This document shows, one piece after another, positions 7,184 through 14,463 of a stretch of DNA of 38,050 nucleotides. The first letter of the stretch is position 1, and each line of letters opens with the position of its first letter. The notes beneath the pieces are model-generated. The model saw only the letters and a program-made list of their open reading frames with translations. It had not been told where the DNA came from and did not search any database. The position numbers were made by a program, and so were the translations under genes. The stretch spans positions 1 to 38,050 of the forward strand of contig LBRM01000012.1 of NCBI GenBank assembly GCA_000991415.1. Reading direction: 5' to 3'. This stretch comes from Candidatus Nomurabacteria bacterium GW2011_GWA1_36_15 (GTDB taxonomy: Bacteria; Patescibacteriota; Minisyncoccia; Phycocordibacterales; UBA9973).

Positions 7184-9313
7184 TTATATATAAATTGTTT
7201 TTATTTTATTATTTTCTCCCCGCCCGAACGACTGTCCAGTCGGGCAGGCTTCTTTTTCTAAAATATCACTCGGGATGTCCGAGATAAATTCGGATGGAGC
7301 ATTTATCTGACGCGAGCCAAAAATGGTGCGAAAATTCGCAAATGATAAAAACAATTTTTCTTTAGCGCGAGTAAGAGCAACATAAAAAAGTCTGCGTTCC
7401 TCTTCTCTGTCTTCGGCATTTTTTATTTCCTCATTTTTTTGGTGTGGAAAGAGCCCATCTTCTAGCCCGGTAATAAAGACGTGTCTGAACTCAAGCCCTT
7501 TTGAAGCATGAGCAGTCATTAATTTTATCCCGTTAGAGGTAGAGGGTCGCTGCGAGCCCTCGCGACCTCTAACGGGATTAGCTGTATTTATCATCAGACT
7601 ATCTTGGTCAGAAGCCAAAGATGCATCCTCCAAAAGTTTTTCTATCCCCTCTCCGTTTTTCAAATTATCATATTTTAGCGCAAGTGTTGCCAGTTCTTTT
7701 ATATTTTCTAATCTCTCCACCTCTTCTTCGGTTCCGGAAGAAAGTTCCATCTCAATTCCGGATTTTTTTACTGTGAATTTTACAATTTCAGACGCTTTTT
7801 CGTTTTTGATTTTATTTTTTATCTCTTCTAGTATTTTGTAAAAATTATCGATTTTGATTTTTGTTTTCGTTGGTAAATTTTCTGTGTCTTTTGCAAAAAT
7901 TTTAGCCAGCGTAGCCTTTCCTATTCCTCTTGCAGGAAAATTTATTGTTCTTTTTATATCAGAGAGACTTTCCGGATTAAGGGCTGCTCGAAGATAGGCA
8001 AGAGTGTCTTTAATTTCTTTTCTTTCAAAAAATTTAACTCCCAAAACTTGATATGGAATATTGTATCGAAGCATCGCTTCTTCCAACGCGCGCGATTGAA
8101 AATTTGCACGATACAAAATTGCAACCTCGGACAACAGTGGGGGTGCTACTTCTGCGGGGTCGCTGTCTCCGCGTGCTCGCGGAGCGCTGCCTCTCGGCCC
8201 GTCGGCCTGCGAGACACCCCGCAAAAGTACACCCTCACTGTTGTCCAGTATCTCTAAAATTTTTGTTGCTACGAAATTTGCTTCGTCGCTCTCGTCCAGC
8301 GCTTCATAAAAACCGATTTTTTCGCCGATTTTATTTTTGGTAAATAGATTTTTATCCGGTCTATATTTATTTTTCTTTATTATTTCATTTGCCGCCTCCA
8401 GTATGTTTTTAGTGGAGCGGTAATTTTCTTCCAGCAAAATTATTTTTACATCTTTGCCATAATCTTTTTCAAAACTTAAAATATTTTTTAAATTTGCCCC
8501 GCGCCAAGAATAAATATTTTGATCAGCGTCTCCAACCACGCAAATGTTTTTATTATTTTCCGAAAGCAAGCGGGACATTAGATATTGCACTTCATTGGTG
8601 TCCTGATATTCATCAACATGGATATAATCCCATTTTTTTTGGTAAATTTTTCTAATTTGCTCGTTTTCTTTTAATAGTTTAGTCGCCTTTAAAAGCAAGT
8701 CATCAAAATCCAAAGAATTTTCTTTTGCCTTTTTCCTTTCATATAAATTCCAAACTTGGGCTACTATTTTGCTTAGATAATCGCTTGCCCTTTCTTTGTA
8801 ATCTACCAGGTGTGTGAATTTTCCTTTTTCCCGACTAATTATGTTGCCTATTTTTTTGGGATCATATTGTTTTGGGTCTAACCCCATTTCTTTTGTTGCT
8901 TCTTTTATCAATGCCGTAGAATCTGATTCATCTAGAATAGTAAAATGTCTAGTTAGCCCTAAAATTTTTGCGTTTTCTTTTATGATATAAACCCCCAAAG
9001 AATGGAAAGTACTAACAAAAGGCATTTTTTCACTATCAAGATCGAACCTTGACAGTGATTTCTCGAGAACATTTTGCCCTTCGCTATTTAGTAAATGGTA
9101 GACCCTTTCCTTCATTTCTTTAGCTGCTTTGTTGGTAAAGGTAACAGCCAAGATTTTCTCTGGCGCTACCCCATTTTTTATTAGATTTAGTATCCTATGT
9201 GTTATGGTTTTAGTTTTTCCGGCACCTGCTCCAGCCACGATTAAAAGTGGTCCCTCCATATGGGTCGCTGCTTCTTTTTGTTTGCTATTGAGACCTGACA
9301 GATGATCTACCAC
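7184..9313 (-). CDS. uvrD: UvrD/PcrA-family superfamily-1 DNA helicase with palindrome-encoded insertions
   Basis: 709 aa from a GTG start; family members are usually about 650-750. It is an ATP-dependent 3'-5' helicase type used in repair and replication restart. Visible are the Q-motif/N-terminus (LNSKQKEAA), Walker A (GAGAGKT, residues about 28-34), motif Ia (FTNKAAKEMKERV), Walker B/motif II (DEYQDTN, about 236), motif III (DADQNIYSWRGA), motif IV (ENYRS), motif V (MTAHASKGLEF) and motif VI (ALTRAKEKL). Four segments absent from ordinary relatives coincide with DNA palindromes (residues about 85-94, 356-395, 578-595 and 688-698), all in frame. A TATATT box ends 6 nt before the GTG, so the mRNA may be leaderless. 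Whether PcrA, UvrD or Rep is the closest relative cannot be told by eye. Confidence 0.95.
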   Translation of the reverse strand: MVDHLSGLNSKQKEAATHMEGPLLIVAGAGAGKTKTITHRILNLIKNGVAPEKILAVTFTNKAAKEMKERVYHLLNSEGQNVLEKSLSRFDLDSEKMPFVSTFHSLGVYIIKENAKILGLTRHFTILDESDSTALIKEATKEMGLDPKQYDPKKIGNIISREKGKFTHLVDYKERASDYLSKIVAQVWNLYERKKAKENSLDFDDLLLKATKLLKENEQIRKIYQKKWDYIHVDEYQDTNEVQYLMSRLLSENNKNICVVGDADQNIYSWRGANLKNILSFEKDYGKDVKIILLEENYRSTKNILEAANEIIKKNKYRPDKNLFTKNKIGEKIGFYEALDESDEANFVATKILEILDNSEGVLLRGVSQADGPRGSAPRARGDSDPAEVAPPLLSEVAILYRANFQSRALEEAMLRYNIPYQVLGVKFFERKEIKDTLAYLRAALNPESLSDIKRTINFPARGIGKATLAKIFAKDTENLPTKTKIKIDNFYKILEEIKNKIKNEKASEIVKFTVKKSGIEMELSSGTEEEVERLENIKELATLALKYDNLKNGEGIEKLLEDASLASDQDSLMINTANPVRGREGSQRPSTSNGIKLMTAHASKGLEFRHVFITGLEDGLFPHQKNEEIKNAEDREEERRLFYVALTRAKEKLFLSFANFRTIFGSRQINAPSEFISDIPSDILEKEACPTGQSFGRGENNKIKTIYI
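7218..7249. repeat. In-frame palindrome near the 3' end of uvrD
   Basis: CCCGCCCGA and TCGGGCAGG are near-complementary around an inner CGACTG/CAGTCG stem. It is GC-rich against AT-rich surroundings. Read in uvrD it gives ACPTGQSFGRG just before the C-terminus. Confidence 0.75.
7527..7578. repeat. In-frame palindrome inside uvrD just before motif V
   Basis: Perfect 14-bp arms (ATCCCGTTAGAGGT and its complement) enclose a GC-rich hairpin (GAGGG TCGC / GCGA CCCTC). In the protein this is NPVRGREGSQRPSTSNGI, directly ahead of LMTAHASKGLEF, where ordinary helicases have a short linker. Confidence 0.85.
8129..8246. repeat. 118-bp GC-rich palindromic insertion translated inside uvrD
   Basis: The ends GGACAACAGTG and CACTGTTGTCC are perfectly complementary. 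The arms continue almost perfectly through GGGTG, TACTT and GCGGGGT for about 28 bp. Inside are two hairpins, one with CTCCGCG/CGCGGAG stems, giving a three-way junction. It encodes about 39 residues (EGVLLRGVSQADGPRGSAPR and on) placed just before the conserved EVAILYRAN, a surface-loop position. Its base composition is sharply GC-richer than the flanks. Confidence 0.88.
9030..9058. repeat. Short in-frame palindrome inside uvrD
   Basis: TCACT-a-TCAAG and CTTGA-c-AGTGA form an interrupted stem with a 7-nt loop. It encodes SLSRFDLDSEK immediately before the conserved FVSTFHSLG. It may be an older, shorter insert of the same kind. Confidence 0.5.
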
Positions 9314-9334
9314 TCATTAAATATAACACAAAAC

Positions 9335-9661
9335 TCAGTTTGTTTGTTCCAGTACTTCAGCTGATTCTTTTCTAAAATTTTCCGATTCCTCGACTACAAT
9401 TTGCAGGAAATTAGGAACTTTTTCAAAGAAAAAGTCTAGTAAGATATCAGCGTCCACATGGTTGTCCATCATTTTTTCGTATTCTGCTAAATCCTTTTCG
9501 TTTAGCGCTGGCAAAGATTTTATGAGGACAGATTGAAATATAATATTGCCGATGCGAGTAATAGCCTCTTCTCGTTTTTCTTCCGGAAGTTTTTCTATCT
9601 CAAACAATTCGATAATATTTTTACGGATCTCGTTTTTATTTGTTTGCTTGTTTGTGTTCAT
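9335..9661 (-). CDS. Small helical protein, possibly DUF5663-like
   Basis: 108 aa, highly charged, predicted all helical, with no signal peptide or membrane segment. The pattern ELFEIEKLPEEKREEAITRI followed by GNIIFQSVLIKSLPALNEKD resembles the small DUF5663-type proteins I recall from candidate phyla; this is from memory and unverified. It lies 22 nt upstream of uvrD and 27 nt downstream of the 439-aa gene on the same strand, so co-transcription is likely. Its role is unknown. Confidence 0.65.
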   Translation of the reverse strand: MNTNKQTNKNEIRKNIIELFEIEKLPEEKREEAITRIGNIIFQSVLIKSLPALNEKDLAEYEKMMDNHVDADILLDFFFEKVPNFLQIVVEESENFRKESAEVLEQTN

Positions 9662-9687
9662 AATTTTTTTTAGTTAGTTAATAATAA

Positions 9688-11007
9688 TTATAGCTTAACT
9701 TTTTCTATATAGGTAATTCCATTTGTATCTACTGTTGCTTTCAGTAATATTCCTTTAGATGCTTCTATTTGTAAAACATGTGTCATATATTCAATATTAG
9801 TTTCGGGAGATTGGAATATCGTAGTACTTCTTGGATGAATGTCTGTAATTTTTTCAAGCGCTTGGATATAAGAAATAACAGGTTTGTATGTTTGATTTAC
9901 GGTGTCTAGGTGTTGTTTTATTGTTTCCTCAGCAGTTAATTGTATGTGTTTAAATACTTCTGGATTTTCAGGCGAAATACTTTCTATGTTATTTTGATAG
10001 ACTTCATTTACTTTTCTTAACACTTCTTCTGAAAGATGATATGGATTATTTATAGATTCTTGAGATATAATATTTTCTTCCCCTTCTGGTTTTGAAGTGT
10101 CTTCATATTCAGTTCTGGTTTCGTTTTCTGGGGTGTCCTCGTATTCACTTATTATTTGTTTGTTAATATTCGGTTCTACGGGAGAATTAATATCTTCTTT
10201 TATTTCAGGAACATTATCTATCTCATTTGATTTTGTGTAACTGCTTTCATATTTATCTACTTTTTCTTCAAATTTGTCTCCTTCATGGTGGGTCTCAAGT
10301 ATTTCTCCTCCAACGGTTTTTTCTTCAACCAAAATATGTCCGTCTTCTATTTTAATTTCGTAAGCTATCTTGTCTGCTTCCGCCACTCTTACTTCATTTC
10401 CAGTGTTGTCGGCATAACCTTCCTTAATAGCTATAATATGAGCTTCTCGCCCAGCAAATTCATGCAAAACTTTTGTATCACTTGGATCTCCCTTAAATCC
10501 TAATTCTTTTGCCAGTTCCTGATTATTTTCAATTTGTCTAATAAAAGCGTGTTCCACTCCTTCTCCTTTGTGAACAGTTGCGTCTTTTAATTTTATTTCT
10601 TCTTCTATTTTTGCTTTCAGCTCTTCTAAATGTTTTTGTTCTTGCTGTTGCTTGAGTTTTACTTGTCTTTCCATTTCCTCTTTTAGTTTTGTTTCTTTTT
10701 GCTGTTTTTCAAATTCAATATCTTGTTTTCCTTTAGTCTCAATTTCAGCATTATGATGATATACCGCCATGGTGCCGAGTCCTGCAGCAATGATAGCAGC
10801 CCCTCCTATAGTGCTCTTTAGGAGTTTTAGGTTTTTTACTTTTGTCTTACTTTCCTCCGTGTTTTCATTTTCAAGTTTCTTTATTTTGTTATCAAAAACT
10901 CCATTAAGGATTCTTCTAAATGCATATCCTCCAACTCCAATGAGTGGTACGGCTAATCCTCCAGACAACAAAGCGGAAAATCCTATTCCTGCCCACAGAT
11001 GCCACAT
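9688..11007 (-). CDS. Membrane/coiled-coil protein, probably the 3' part of a frameshifted gene
   Basis: 439 aa. Residues 1-35 (LWAGIGFSALLSGGLAVPLI) and 66-86 (STIGGAAIIAAGLGTMAVYH) are hydrophobic and Gly-rich, like membrane segments. A Gln/Lys/Glu coiled coil (about 95-140) and a long acidic linker follow, then a C-terminal globular part. Its first 31 codons overlap the upstream 333-aa ORF in another frame, an overlap far longer than usual for bacteria. A TGA lies in this frame two codons before the ATG, so the ORF cannot simply extend upstream. I read it as either the second half of one disrupted or frameshifted gene of about 740 codons, or a translationally coupled partner. No family is recognised. 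Confidence 0.65.
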   Translation of the reverse strand: MWHLWAGIGFSALLSGGLAVPLIGVGGYAFRRILNGVFDNKIKKLENENTEESKTKVKNLKLLKSTIGGAAIIAAGLGTMAVYHHNAEIETKGKQDIEFEKQQKETKLKEEMERQVKLKQQQEQKHLEELKAKIEEEIKLKDATVHKGEGVEHAFIRQIENNQELAKELGFKGDPSDTKVLHEFAGREAHIIAIKEGYADNTGNEVRVAEADKIAYEIKIEDGHILVEEKTVGGEILETHHEGDKFEEKVDKYESSYTKSNEIDNVPEIKEDINSPVEPNINKQIISEYEDTPENETRTEYEDTSKPEGEENIISQESINNPYHLSEEVLRKVNEVYQNNIESISPENPEVFKHIQLTAEETIKQHLDTVNQTYKPVISYIQALEKITDIHPRSTTIFQSPETNIEYMTHVLQIEASKGILLKATVDTNGITYIEKVKL

Positions 11008-11917
11008 TGCTCAAATTTATTTCTTTTTTTAACCAGTTTTTCTTTTCATCTGGATTTTTTTCTTTTTTGGGTAGAAACTTGTTTATTAAATTTGAGGTAA
11101 CGGCCATGTTTAAGCCAGCTGCTGTCAACCCTCTACCGCCCATTTTGAGAGCGGTTATTGCAAAATTAGAAGTATTTATACCAAGGATAGCCCCGAGACC
11201 GATAGTCACTCCCGATAAAAGCAAAGCCTTTCCGGCAGCCTTTCCGGCGGTTTTTTTATCTACCTCTTTCCACCATTCTCCTGTTTTTGTTAAAGCACGT
11301 TTTAGTCGTCCGGAAGATTCTATGGTCTTATCATTGGAATCTTCTTTTGCTTTCAAGAACATCTCGGTTGCAATTGCTTGTTTTTGTTCCGGCGTAAATT
11401 CTATGTTTTCTACCTTTTCCTGTTCTTCAACAGTTTTATTTATTTCTTCTATTGTTTTTTGGACATCGAACTTTCTTTCTAGCCCTTCTTTCTCTTCGTT
11501 CTCAATACCTGCCAGGGTCGCTTTTGTTTTTTTTCTTGTTGTTTTAATTTCTTCTTTTTGTTCAAGTTCCGGTATATCATCCTCTCCGTAGACTTTATAT
11601 ATTTTTTTATCAGATTTTTCGTTTTCCTCATTTTCCTCTTTTTCATTAGTTAACGCTAAAATCTCGGAGTAATTTCCGTTGTTATAATCCTTAAGCAATT
11701 TAGTGACTAATTCTTCTTGTTTTTTTGCCTCTCCACTCTCGTTTTTATCAGCTCTTAACTTATCGCGCTTTTCCATTTCAGCTTCAAGAATGATTCCTGC
11801 TCCAACTCGGTCTTTATTCGGTTCTTCTGTCTTGAGATTATTCTGGTATGGAACAGGAAATCCTTCAGTTAAGGGTTTCTTACCCGAGTTTAAATTATTT
11901 CCTTGTTCTATGGCCAT
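10916..11917 (-). CDS. Charged protein with Gly-rich membrane segments, probably the 5' part of a frameshifted gene
   Basis: 333 aa. The first 200 residues are acidic/basic with no signal peptide and look largely unstructured or coiled. Residues about 228-275 contain two Gly/Ala-rich hydrophobic segments (ALLLSGVTIGLGAILGI and ITALKMGGRGLTAAGLNMAV). After KKEINLSN the sequence turns into Arg/Trp-rich residues unlike any domain, while the overlapping +1 frame continues with a clean membrane segment. That points to a frame change near 11005-11020. A TATAAT ends 9 nt before the ATG, so it may head its transcript with little or no leader. Function unknown. Confidence 0.6.
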   Translation of the reverse strand: MAIEQGNNLNSGKKPLTEGFPVPYQNNLKTEEPNKDRVGAGIILEAEMEKRDKLRADKNESGEAKKQEELVTKLLKDYNNGNYSEILALTNEKEENEENEKSDKKIYKVYGEDDIPELEQKEEIKTTRKKTKATLAGIENEEKEGLERKFDVQKTIEEINKTVEEQEKVENIEFTPEQKQAIATEMFLKAKEDSNDKTIESSGRLKRALTKTGEWWKEVDKKTAGKAAGKALLLSGVTIGLGAILGINTSNFAITALKMGGRGLTAAGLNMAVTSNLINKFLPKKEKNPDEKKNWLKKEINLSNVASVGRNRIFRFVVWRISRTTHWSWRICI

Positions 11918-12235
11918 AATATCTTCATTATAAAACCTCGGGCTTCTAATTCCTAATTTTTAAGAAAGTATAAAAGACTCAGATATTACAACCCATTAAG
12001 AAAACCTATCGATTTAGTTTTCCACAGTTGAGTTGACTTAGACACTAGATTGGGCTACCCTATTGGAAGTGGTTAGAAAGGAAGTATGAATCCATTGGTT
12101 GAACGCTAGAAATGACAGTAACCATCACGAGAACCTTATCCGCCGATTGGCGGTGCAGCACAATTCAGGTCGTCCTGTAGTTCTACCCTTATTTGCTAAT
12201 CTTTAATTGGGGTTGGAAAGGAAATCTTGTGATAA
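11918..12235. other. Gene-free divergent intergenic region
   Basis: No ORF of note lies here. The left part contains the promoter region of the minus-strand 333-aa gene (TATAAT just upstream of its ATG) and a near DnaA box (TTTTCCACA, about 12016-12024). The right part, about 12030-12226, holds several hairpins described separately. Confidence 0.5.
12033..12226 (+). ncRNA. Candidate structured RNA or 5' leader upstream of the LysM/M23 gene
   Basis: A TTGACT box precedes a region with nested complementarity. AGAAC and GTTCT enclose two perfect hairpins, CCGCC-GATT-GGCGG and CAGG-TCGT-CCTG, giving a three-way junction. GGGCTACCC forms a further small hairpin. A direct repeat, GGTTAGAAAGGAA and GGTTGGAAAGGAA, flanks the structure, the second copy looking like a ribosome site for the downstream gene. 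I could not match it to RNase P, tmRNA, SRP RNA, 6S or any riboswitch I know. Cell-wall hydrolase leaders often carry riboswitches, but that link is inference. Confidence 0.35.
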
Positions 12236-12295
12236 TTAATTTGTTTTATAAAATCTCAATTTAAAATATTCAGCTCTATTCTGGTCTTTTCCCTG

Positions 12296-13318
12296 TTGCT
12301 TGGGACGCTTTTTGTGCCTCTTAAGATGGAGGCGGGTTTTTTCTCCTCAATTTTGGGCAACGAAGCCTCTGCAGATGTGATGGATTCTTTAAGTTCTGTT
12401 CGGGTTGCAGAAAATTCCCAAACGCTGACCCTTCTTGAAGCTGATATCTCTTCTATTCCAACTTTACAAGATAAAAAAGATGGAATTGAAAATAGTGTTG
12501 ACGTTAATATAGTATCCGAAAATGCTCTCTTCCCTACAACTAGTCACATAAGTATCCCAGGTGAAACTGAAATTGGAGACCCCTATTCTGGTCAGATAAG
12601 CGTTTATGTGGTAAGAAAAGGTGATTCCATCTCACAAATAGCTGATATGTTTGGTGTCTCTGTGGACACCATTTTATCTGTGAATGAGATGAAAAAGGGC
12701 GATAAATTAAAAGAGGATGACGTATTGCTGATCTTACCTTTTTCCGGTATAGAACATATTGTCGCCAAGGGTCAAACGCTTCAAGGCATAGCTAATCTGT
12801 ATAAAGTTGAAATGGATGAAATACTTCTTGCAAATGATATTGATACAGATACCAAGCTTATTATTGGTGAAAAATTGATGATTCCGGGCGCTGACATGCT
12901 AGGTGAAACAAAACCAAAAACTGGAAGTAACATAACAAAAGGAGGTAGTTCATATTCTTCAATGCCAAACATTGTTGGTTATTTTAAAAACCCAGTTCCA
13001 AATGGTAAAAAGTCTAGAGGAGTAACTTCCAAACACAGGGGGGTTGATATTGCAGCCCCGACTGGAACACCTATCTATGCTTCTGCTTCTGGAAGAGTTT
13101 TGACTGCAAGAATGGGCTGGAATGGTGCTTATGGCAATATGATAATTTTGCAACATCCAAATGGTACTAGAACTTTATATGCGCATATGTCCAGACTTGG
13201 CGTTAATACGGGCGCGCAGGTTTCTCAAGGAGAAGTTATCGGTTATGTCGGCTCTACTGGCCGCTCAACCGGACCGCATCTACACTTTGAAGTCTTAGGA
13301 GCAAAAAATCCTTTCTAG
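12296..13318 (+). CDS. Exported peptidoglycan hydrolase: two LysM domains plus M23 metallopeptidase
   Basis: 340 codons as tracked from TTG. The two LysM domains (YVVRKGDSISQIADMFGVS and HIVAKGQTLQGIANLYKVE) bind glycan. The C-terminal M23/LytM domain has the zinc motifs HRGVDIAAP and HLHFE plus YAHMS, so a lysostaphin-type endopeptidase cutting peptide cross-links is expected. The true start is probably upstream: the open frame reaches 12236 and supplies the missing signal-peptide head (FIKSQFKIFSSILVFSLLLG). No ATG, GTG or TTG exists there, only ATT 12239 and ATA 12248. A non-standard start or a sequencing frameshift is possible; a GTG at 12229 after AAAGGAAA is in another frame. The gene is convergent with the zip gene. 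Confidence 0.9.
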   Translation: MLGTLFVPLKMEAGFFSSILGNEASADVMDSLSSVRVAENSQTLTLLEADISSIPTLQDKKDGIENSVDVNIVSENALFPTTSHISIPGETEIGDPYSGQISVYVVRKGDSISQIADMFGVSVDTILSVNEMKKGDKLKEDDVLLILPFSGIEHIVAKGQTLQGIANLYKVEMDEILLANDIDTDTKLIIGEKLMIPGADMLGETKPKTGSNITKGGSSYSSMPNIVGYFKNPVPNGKKSRGVTSKHRGVDIAAPTGTPIYASASGRVLTARMGWNGAYGNMIILQHPNGTRTLYAHMSRLGVNTGAQVSQGEVIGYVGSTGRSTGPHLHFEVLGAKNPF

Positions 13319-13341
13319 CTAATTTCAAAATTCTTCGAAGA

Positions 13342-14091
13342 TTATTCAAACAAAAGCAGAGAAACCATAGCTAAAATTCCAACTATAACTGCTGCTAGTT
13401 GCAACGCGGAATATTTTAGTTCTTTTGTTTTTTGGAGTTCAGGAATTAAATCAGCTACCGCAATGTAAATAAAACCGCCGGCTGCTATCGGCAAAATCCA
13501 TAAAGTGAAAGTTTCCGCAATCTTGCCAAAAATTAAAGCGATAGAAACTCCGATAATAGCGGTAAGAGCTGAAATAAAGTTTAACCATAAGGCCTTTTTC
13601 TTGTTATAGCCAGAATGAATAAGTACTGCGAAATCACCGATTTCTTGCGGGATTTCATGCAGAACTACTGCCAGGGTTGTTGCAATTCCGATTGGAACAC
13701 TTATTAAAAAACTTACCCCAATAATTATTCCATCTATCAAATTATGAAAACTGTCGGTAAAAAGCAGTAATTTTCCCACTGGATATATATGTTTTTTTTC
13801 TGTGTCGTCTTCATGATGATGCCAATGAAGAAATTTTTCTATTATAAAGAATACAAGAATACCGGACACTATTAAAAGACTTACCATGGTAGAATCGGGA
13901 GAATTTCTAAAAGCTTCAGGTATTAAATGGATGAATGCATCGCCCAAAAGCGCACCGACAGCCAGACTTATAAATAGGCCGATGTATTTTTTTACGATTT
14001 CCTCCTTTAAAGAAAGGGAAAATATTCCAATTACAGAAACAAGACTCACTATAATAACGCTCATAAATGCATATATATATATTGTTACCAT
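13342..14091 (-). CDS. ZIP-family divalent metal transporter
   Basis: 249 aa, about eight transmembrane segments, normal for the bacterial ZIP (ZupT/GufA) group that imports Zn2+ and other divalent metals. The conserved metal-site helices are visible: HNLIDGIIIG in TM4 and HEIPQEIGDF in TM5. A His-rich loop (HWHHHEDDTEKKH) between TM3 and TM4 is also typical. ATG 14091 lies one base after the 3' end of tRNA-Gly(TCC) on the same strand. ATG 14064 (MSVIIVSL) is an alternative start with a TATATA box 7 nt ahead. Either the mRNA is released by tRNA processing or it has its own leaderless promoter. It is convergent with the M23 gene. Confidence 0.93.
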   Translation of the reverse strand: MVTIYIYAFMSVIIVSLVSVIGIFSLSLKEEIVKKYIGLFISLAVGALLGDAFIHLIPEAFRNSPDSTMVSLLIVSGILVFFIIEKFLHWHHHEDDTEKKHIYPVGKLLLFTDSFHNLIDGIIIGVSFLISVPIGIATTLAVVLHEIPQEIGDFAVLIHSGYNKKKALWLNFISALTAIIGVSIALIFGKIAETFTLWILPIAAGGFIYIAVADLIPELQKTKELKYSALQLAAVIVGILAMVSLLLFE

Positions 14092-14092
14092 G

Positions 14093-14163
14093 TGCGGGAT
14101 GGGAGAATCGAACTCCCAACCTCAGTTTGGAAAACTGACGTTTTACCATTAAACTAATCCCGC
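14093..14163 (-). tRNA. tRNA-Gly (anticodon TCC)
   Basis: A full cloverleaf can be drawn: acceptor GCGGGAT/ATCCCGC, D-loop with AATGGTA, anticodon loop TTTCCAA in stem TCAGT/ACTGA, T-arm GGGAG-TTCGATT-CTCCC and discriminator A. CCA is not encoded (CAT follows). The zip ORF begins one base downstream. Confidence 0.95.
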
Positions 14164-14206
14164 TTTCGCTAAAGCTTCGGCGAGCAGGCCCGCATAAACT
14201 TCAACT

Positions 14207-14280
14207 TGGTCGGGCTGCTGGGAATCGAACCCAGTCTAAACGCTCCCAAAGCGCTTGTACTACCGGTATACTACAGCCCG
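14207..14280 (-). tRNA. tRNA-Pro (anticodon TGG), 3' CCA encoded
   Basis: Acceptor CGGGCTG/CAGCCCG, anticodon loop TTTGGGA, T-arm CTGGG-TTCGATT-CCCAG. Discriminator A is followed by an encoded CCA, unlike the two tRNA-Gly genes nearby. It lies 43 bases upstream of tRNA-Gly(TCC) on the same strand. A damaged second copy lies just upstream. Confidence 0.94.
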
Positions 14281-14317
14281 TTAACTTATTAAATTATAAT
14301 ATATCTATACCGACTAA

Positions 14318-14371
14318 AGTCTAAACGCTCTCACCATTAGGCGCTTGTCTATACCGGTATACTACAGCCCG
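14318..14371 (-). pseudogene. Truncated, altered copy of tRNA-Pro
   Basis: It shares the 5' acceptor strand, the D-arm and both anticodon-stem flanks with the intact tRNA-Pro (for example CGGGCTGTAGTATACCGGTA and GCGTTTAGACT). The anticodon loop is replaced by CTAATGGTGAGA, which itself looks like a D-loop. The T-arm and 3' acceptor strand are missing. It cannot form a normal tRNA. Confidence 0.75.
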
Positions 14372-14376
14372 TTTCT

Positions 14377-14456
14377 AAAAACCGGAACATAAAAGTTTTC
14401 GCCTGCGGGCACTGGCTTCGTTTTGTCCGCCAGAAAATTTTTATGTTCCGGTTTTT
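14377..14456. repeat. Long-armed hairpin with structured GC-rich tip (tip type 2)
   Basis: 24-nt arms beginning AAAAACCGGAACATAAAA are complementary except for one G-U position. They enclose a 32-nt GC-rich tip (on the minus strand TGGCGGACAAAACGAAGCCA and on). Poly-A and poly-T edges make it a plausible terminator for yraN, whose stop lies just to the right. It shares the design, not the tip sequence, of the 49-nt-core family. Confidence 0.8.
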
Positions 14457-14463
14457 AACTATA

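Noticed and set aside
10944-11591. 215-aa plus-strand ORF
   Set aside because: Antisense to the charged 333-aa gene; Phe/Ser-rich composition is the usual mirror of Lys/Glu-rich coding DNA.
12033-12226. RNase P RNA, tmRNA, SRP RNA or c-di-AMP riboswitch
   Set aside because: None of the conserved core sequences of these RNAs could be found; left as unclassified.
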